Source: Norana najaformis
Lineage: Eukaryota > Annelida > Clitellata > Crassiclitellata > Hormogastridae
NCBI GenBank assembly: GCA_964023275.1
Contig: OZ029923.1
Coordinates: 8,608,685-8,672,684 of the forward strand
Direction of reading: 5' to 3'
Length of the DNA: 64,000 bases
Shown: positions 57,673-64,000 of the stretch, piece after piece
How positions within the stretch are numbered: the first letter of the stretch is position 1
How the letters are laid out: the number at the start of each line of letters is the position of its first letter
The notes under the pieces: generated by a model
What the model was told of the DNA's origin: nothing
What the model saw: only the letters and a program-made list of their open reading frames with translations
Database searches by the model: none
Translations under genes and position numbers: made by a program

Positions 57673-60600
57673 GTTGAGGAAACGCCGTAGGCCTGCAATT
57701 TGTAAACCTTTAACAGATTTCTATTGATTTTGCGCGATATAAGTTAATGTGTGAGCAACTATCAACGCGGCCAGAATGCTGTGAATGTAGGCATAGCTGC
57801 TAGGAAGTGCATGAAGCCTAACACCGTATCGTATGGTTCGCGAGGTAAGTTTACTGCATTTAAATCAACCTATGTTCCCCGCGGGACATGGGAACTTTAC
57901 TTGCTCTTACTTACTTGCATCAACTATCCTGACCAACATTGTCACAGTTCTCTGCGCTTTGTTCTTCAATGTCATTAAGGTTTAAGCTTAGGACTCATCC
58001 CTTTCAACTTGCTTACCCACCGTAGCCTGATCTCTCAGATTTCAACCAGGCTTCTCCAACGAATTACGACTTTTACGACTCCAATTTCACTTGAAGCAAC
58101 CACAGATTGGCCTGTGCATTATGATAATGGCGCCATATATGCAATTAGACTAAATTAGACATTGGTTTGCAACCAAACATCTTTGTTTGACTAAATTAAA
58201 AATCATACAGTGTCTGAAAGTAGGCCAACGTTTTCGTGTTTTATAGCTTAACAAACTGTCTGTGAGTTTTCGGACCACCTACAAAAGCCATATAACAAGA
58301 CATTAATTCGAAGCGGGTTGGCGATTCTACAGCAACTTGTGCTGTGCCAGAACTTGGTCGTACATGTGGGTCAAGTATAATTTAGGTGTTAATTTTCCTA
58401 CTTAATCAGGCTCTGTATTATTTGGACCCAGAAATTATCAACCGCTGCAGACATCGATCGGTCATTAATAATCTTTGGACTTCTATTAAATGCTAACGGA
58501 TCGATTCTATACGAAATTAAATCGAAATGAAGCGTAAAATCTTGGGCCTTAAAGCATCATTAAACAAACTTAAATTGCCGTTTCATACTTATGCGAGGCT
58601 AAGCTAATTGTATTCGGGATGTTACGTTATCCAAGTTATTCCAATGTAAGACCAACGCATTCGAAGGTCACACGAATTCTTGTTCGGCGTTGACTTGGAC
58701 AGCTACATCGTGCAATCGGTCGCAGTAGGGTTCTCGTATATGCTGCGTGTCTGAGCTTTAATTGCTCGACCCTTTTAAGTGTGAAGAATGTTGTACATGT
58801 CCTTGTTTTGTGGTTGGGTGTTATGCAGACTACATAAGCATTTTCTAAGTATTCTACGTTGGGTTTCTTTATATACTAGCGAATTCAACAGTTGAGTATA
58901 AATAGGGTGAATTATAATTTGGTTTAAGTGACTTACTATATGGTAAAACATTCTGACTATAGTTTTAGTCCTCGAGGCTTTTGGACCCAGTTTCAAAGCT
59001 TCAAGTCGACAAAAAGTATCATCAACATTTTAGTCTTTCACCTTTTTCAGCCAGTTTCCTAAAACCTATCTGGCTGTTTTTCCCAATTGAAGCTCTTTCA
59101 CCAACTTCCTTGAGCGACTCTTTCGCCTTCATTTTCCTATATAACCTCCTGTATTTTCTTTTCCAGTGCTATTATAACCGATTTTATACTTTACTATTTC
59201 TGTTGGCATACCTCGCAGAAACAGATTTTGGATGACTCAGTGGCGTAGCTCCCTAAATGAAATAGAAGGGGACATGGTTGGATTATCCCCGGGGAACCGG
59301 CCTTATCTGTATGCTACTATACATCCGTATGTACTCCAAAGGGTTGCTGACTGCCGAGTCTAAATGCACTGGAGTTTTTAAATGATCTCCGAATCTTGTC
59401 TCTACATGCCGCATTAGAAATGGGCTATGTCAAAACTGATGTCAGGTAAGTTAAGGTAAATATTTCTTATGATGTGCCTATATCAATAGATGTCTAAGGG
59501 GAAAGGTATTGAGGCTGAATTTCCGACACAGCAAGAACAATCCAGCTGCTTGGATAATGTTTCTTCTAAACGGAACAGTTTTCGAAACTTGGGCAGAAAA
59601 AAATGAAATACCTGCTTTAAAATAATGTTCAAAATTTATATCTTTAAAACAGTGTTTGACTTATTCACATATATTCCTAATACTAAACATTAGAGAACAA
59701 CGATCTACTGTGCTTAACCTGTCCTTTTTACCTCTGTGAAATAAACTGATATTCTATGCTAAATTATCGTTTGCAATCTCTAAAAATTTATTTTCTTGAA
59801 AATAATGATCACCGCCCAAGTTCTTCAGCGAATATATGTTACTTCGATCTTAAGATGTCGCAATCTTAGTCAAAACTATTAATGTGGCCTTATTTGCACA
59901 CTTACCTTCTTAGTCCTTCGTCTGAGTTATGAAAATTTAGAAACACTACAGGTGATCTTAATTTGCGCACCTGAAGTTACTTCAGTCCAGAACTTCGTGC
60001 ATGTAGTGTTATATTTATTTATATAGATGAACCGACTTTGGAAGGTCATTCTCTCCTCCTCAACAGTAGCGATTGGGGGGGGGGGGCTTCAAGTCTATCC
60101 TCAAGACGGGTCGTAATACTCTCAACAAAGTATTACTAACACCATCCACAGTTAATCTTCCGGTTTCGTTTGAAGCAGCATCAACACAAATTCGCAAACG
60201 CATGAACAAAACTCAAAAGTAATCCGCAAAGTTTCTGTTAAGCCTATTGGCTAACTATTATAAAATTACTCATCTGTGCTGTACATAAGCACCGACATGT
60301 ACACCAGTGTCTGTATGCATGCACACAAAGGCGACCACACAGATAAATATTTATTTATCTGCATACGTTAGCTTACACACGTACACATACATGTCCATTG
60401 GACAAGAGGATAAACACGAACGAGAGAAACGGGTTAATTGAACTATGTCTTAGCCTTCTTCGGATTGAGCCCAAATCTAAGCCCAAACCTGTCCACTTCG
60501 TACGCATAAGCACGCCCTAATACGCCTCGAGAAAAGGACAATATAGACTTCTATATAACTGAGCATTTAAATCCAAGGTAGGCCTATATACACTAGACAA

Positions 60601-61228
60601 AGATATTTAGTACACAGAGAAGCAGATTCGACTTTCAATAGCAACTGATCCGAAGGCAGAAGCATGACTAGGCTGATGTATGTTGGCTTTATAGTTAATG
60701 CGTCATTAAATGTGTTTCTATTCAAATACTGTCTGGAAAAGCTGTGTTCTCAGTCAGCTTTGATGTTCGCATACCTTTTGAGTGTCTTTTTATCTCTCTG
60801 TCTCTCTCTCTTGCCAATATTCAGAGGTGTATTAACAGTTACTTGCAGTCAAATTAAGGCAGTGAAACTGATGTTCAGTGCTCTCTTGAAATTTTCTAAA
60901 AGACTCAGGATGTTTCACTGTTTGGATATCCTCGTTTTGGATTCTCGCTCAGCAGGTGACATCTAGCGATTCAAAATAAAATGCTGTTGTCCGCTGTTCT
61001 AAATCATGCATGTGCTAACAATAAATTGTTGGCACAGAAAAAAGCATTACTAATTTCTGACGCAGAAAAATAACATTATAAATCAACCTACAACAATGAC
61101 TAGATTTATGGAACATAGCTTGGGTGGCCACTGCTCCACTTCACTCGGCTTTCCGAATTGTCATGGCTGCTTTCTCAATTATCTGTCTCTGCCTCTCAGA
61201 TGTCTGTGTGTTTGTGTATGGCCTCTAA
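57673..61228. other. Upstream region of hedgehog, nothing recognised
   Basis: AT-rich, low in repeats compared with the rest of the window, with a G11 run near 60075. Presumed hedgehog promoter or 5-prime intron, but no motif is assigned. 59240 (CAGTGGCGTAGCTCCC) looks like one end of a DNA transposon. Confidence 0.55.
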
Positions 61229-61341
61229 ATGGTGGATGAGTCAGTGGGTGGGGTTTTGAAGGGTGAGTGGGTGAGGTTTGGGTGGGTGAATGGGTGGGGT
61301 TTGGGTAGGTGAGTGGGTGAGGTTTGGGTGGGTGAGTTGGA
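61229..61341. repeat. G-rich minisatellite (GTGAGTGGGTGAGGTTTGGG)n
   Basis: About five units of ~21-24 bp with GGG/GGGG runs on the plus strand; could form G-quadruplexes. Confidence 0.88.
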
Positions 61342-61476
61342 CTGTGTATAAGATCAGTTTCTGCTGGTGTATGATATTGAATTTTTGCAAGTGTCTCCCA
61401 GGAGGAGCATAAAAGAGAAATTGAAACGATAGCAGAGAATGACAAAACTAATTGATGCTTCGATCCACGTTCATGC

Positions 61477-61600
61477 CCACTAGGCCTACAAGGCCTGCTA
61501 AGGCCACTAGACCTACCAGGCCTACAAGACCTACTAGGCCCACTAAGCCCAATAGACCCACTAGGCCTACTAGATATACTAAGACACAAGTCCACTAAGC
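61477..61600. repeat. 9-bp repeat (CCTACTAGG)n, degenerate
   Basis: AGGCCTACAAGG / AGACCTACTAGG units; partly palindromic AGGCCT. Confidence 0.85.
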
Positions 61601-61860
61601 CTATTATTTTGATCGACTAAATGTTCCAAACAAACATATTAATAGCATGAACGGTTTAAAATATTATGAAAAAATAATTGGTTTTAATTAGATCGCCACC
61701 ATTGGATTGACGTTTTTATTTTTGGAAAACCCATAACAACGCAGTGCAATGTAATGTAAATGTATTTTATACAACACCCTTCGTCTTGTGATACACTGCA
61801 GCAACAGGTAGCACAACACATACAATCCCAACTAGCGTAGCATATCTTTCGTGATGTGTT

Positions 61861-62075
61861 AGCGACTTCTTTTTCTTAGCCTCGGCATATGAGCCAGTCC
61901 TTTGCCTGGCCATATGATCGTTCTGTCGACGGTGTGCGGTCGAATTGCTCATATTGTAGCTGATTTCGCCAGGGGCGCCACTGGGACAACATTTGTAAAA
62001 TATCTCTTTCCTGGCGGGGTTTTGAACCCGAGACCGCTCGATTGACAGGCCAGACTAGGTTACTGAGCACCCAAA
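61861..62075 (-). mobile_element. SINE family B, second copy
   Basis: Shares both ends with the copy at 3267-3500: plus-strand start GCGACTTC, TTTTTCTTAGCCTCGGCAT, and the B-box region CTGGCGGGGTTTTGAACCC. The middle is more diverged. Confidence 0.7.
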
Positions 62076-63328
62076 AAATGAACTAGTGTACAGTACATCT
62101 CGAAAAATTCCTAATCGTGTTTTCGTCAGCGTCGTGATATATTTAAAGCTGTTTAGATTTGATTCCTCGTGTCTTGCTAGCTACAGTTCATTTATTATGA
62201 GATTCGCCTGTCAGACTTTAGTTGGCATCGTTCGAGAGCAGTGGAAAGTTGCTGCTACCAGACTCAGTACCAACTCCATCAGCTCACGCATGTCTATACA
62301 ATTCAAGCAAACTGACAACAGTGGACTAAAGATGCATTAAATTGCTTCTATAAAGATTAGGCAGACATATAGACAGACAAACAGACAGACTTACAGACAG
62401 ACAAATAGAAACATAGATAGAGAGATACAAAGCCTGACAAGCAGAACTATAGATAGGACGACAGACAGACAGCTGAAAAGATACACAGACGTCTATGAAG
62501 GTAGAAATACAAGTTGAAAAGCATGCAGTTCGCCTGCTTACGTCTGGTGCTCGTGTATAGAAGATGCAAAGGTAAAGTATGTTACCGTTACCTTTACATC
62601 AGCTTCACTCTCAACACACCTGCAATTCATGCAGACCAATTTGAAAACTCTTCTTATAATATATGCGTTGCTTTAAGCAGGTTCCGAGGCACAGTTTAAA
62701 GACAAGCAGTGCTACACCTCCTTCTGTAAGCTTGTTAGAATAGTCCTCGGTAGGGGTCGCAGTTGTATGTGCAGCCGAAGAGAACAACAGGAATACAGTA
62801 TTTCGTTAATATCGATGGCGTAAACGTTGCAGCGAGTGCCAACGGCGTTGTTAATACACTAGGCATTCGGTCTCTGGCGAAATGAAGGGGCTATTTCTGT
62901 AAGAGAAACAAAAGGAAGATGCGTGGGAACTGAAGGTCTGTTTGGAGTGCATCAGTCATCATTTGCTGCGGAGGCAGCGATGTTGAAGGAGATGCGAAAA
63001 GCTGGGAATTGTTTTGCGAGTGAAAGACACGCTGTTGTAGTGAGTTCCAACTATGCTCAGTAACGTTTTAGGCTGAAGTTTCGTCTTTGTTTGTTCCCTC
63101 TTCAAATTGGAAAGTTTCTTACAACAGTGATCCAGGTAAGACACTTCGTTTAGCCCAAATCTGTTAATTCGAAAATGTTTAACATGTGCACGATCTTTTT
63201 GTCTTGTACTTGACATGAAACTCTAACCATTGGGTTGGTATAATAGTATTTTCACTATGCTACTCAATCACCTGACTATATTTCAATAACGTTTTGGGCA
63301 TAACGTCGCTTAGAATAGGCTTATTTGT

Positions 63329-63435
63329 GTATGTGTGTATGTTACTATGTATTTATTTAATTATGTATGTATGTATGTATGTATGTATGTATGTATGTAT
63401 GTATGTATGTATGTATGTATGTACGTGTGTATGAA
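63329..63435. repeat. (GTAT)n
   Basis: Perfect run of about 20 GTAT units at 63364-63422 with variable flanks. Confidence 0.95.
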
Positions 63436-63593
63436 ATATTTCTTTCAAATTGCGCTGCATAAATTGCAGTGTGTATGTGCATTTATGTGCATATGTAAGT
63501 ATGCGTGTATCCATGTATGTGTTTATGAATATATGTATGAATATTCATGTATATACGGATGTCTGATATAAACTTCATTTGCTGTACCCTATT

Positions 63594-63735
63594 TTACCAC
63601 ATCATTATCTTACCCTAACCAACCATATGGTATACTACCCAACCCTAACCTACCCTACCATATCTTACGAAGCCTACTCTACCCTACTCTACCCTGCTCC
63701 ACCCCGCCGTACCCTAACATATCCTACCCTACACA
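63594..63735. repeat. Degenerate (TACCC)n / CCCTAACC tract
   Basis: TACCCTACTC, CCCTAACCTACCC strings; telomere-like only in part. Confidence 0.8.
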
Positions 63736-64000
63736 AAATTTGTCATGTGTAGGCTATATATGTATTACCCATCCACAGGATATTTACCCTTGAAAGCAAC
63801 ACGTTTTGAATACGTAACAGTTTTATTACATTATGAAATGTATGTGTGTTTTGAGGATATACTAAATCTGCCAATCCTGGGTCGATGATTCGCCCACGTT
63901 GATGCCTTTATCTATATTTATGCGACTGTTATCTAATTATACACGTGTTAAGATAGATACCTTGCATACTGCATGATAGGCTTGTTCGCCCAGGCTTCTG

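Noticed and set aside
60664..60966. 100-codon plus-strand frame with hydrophobic segments
   Set aside because: AT-rich composition as its surroundings, no family motif, no splice signals of note.

Overview
This is animal (bilaterian) nuclear DNA. It has intron-split genes with GT..AG borders, tRNA-derived SINEs, CR1/L2-like LINE tails, hAT-type MITEs with 8-bp target-site duplications, and very many tetranucleotide and minisatellite arrays (GTAT/CATA, GGTC, GAGACAGA, TCCG). There is no prokaryotic gene organisation. The species cannot be fixed from the sequence; the mix of a hedgehog gene, an alpha7-like nicotinic receptor and this repeat style points to an invertebrate bilaterian, perhaps a lophotrochozoan.

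Three genes can be read exon by exon. (1) 261-8516, minus strand: an alpha-type nicotinic acetylcholine receptor subunit in eight coding exons, complete except for the signal-peptide exon (a weak candidate lies at 10446-10499). Exon lengths of 45, 110, 195, 87 and 110 bp match the vertebrate alpha7 plan; the alpha7 exons 5 and 6 are one exon here. (2) 45734-53127, plus strand: a secreted or ER cyclophilin (peptidyl-prolyl isomerase) in four exons with a 5.5-kb first intron full of repeats. (3) 54673-57672, minus strand: a complete three-exon hedgehog gene with signal domain and autoprocessing Hint domain. Cyclophilin and hedgehog are convergent, with stop codons about 1.5 kb apart.

The 37 kb from 8.5 to 45.7 kb has no gene I can recognise. 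It holds tandem arrays, at least ten copies of a CORE-like tRNA-SINE across the window, a second SINE family, LINE 3-prime ends, a 378-bp hAT MITE (22740-23117), a foldback made of 54-bp repeats (37.9-38.5 kb) and several local segmental duplications. The last 6 kb, upstream of hedgehog, hold a SINE, a G-rich minisatellite and nothing else I recognise.

The most interesting signals are at hedgehog. A SINE and then a 405-bp hAT MITE (TSD catgaaat) landed at the 3-prime end of the reading frame, so the last 30 codons and the stop of the precursor are MITE DNA. The last 21 bases of exon 2, with the splice donor, are copied in a 97-bp tandem repeat inside intron 2. An 80-bp, 79/80-identical inverted duplication links cyclophilin intron 3 and hedgehog intron 2. 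In the receptor gene, a partial relic of the ligand-binding exon and a duplicated piece of intron record old internal duplications.
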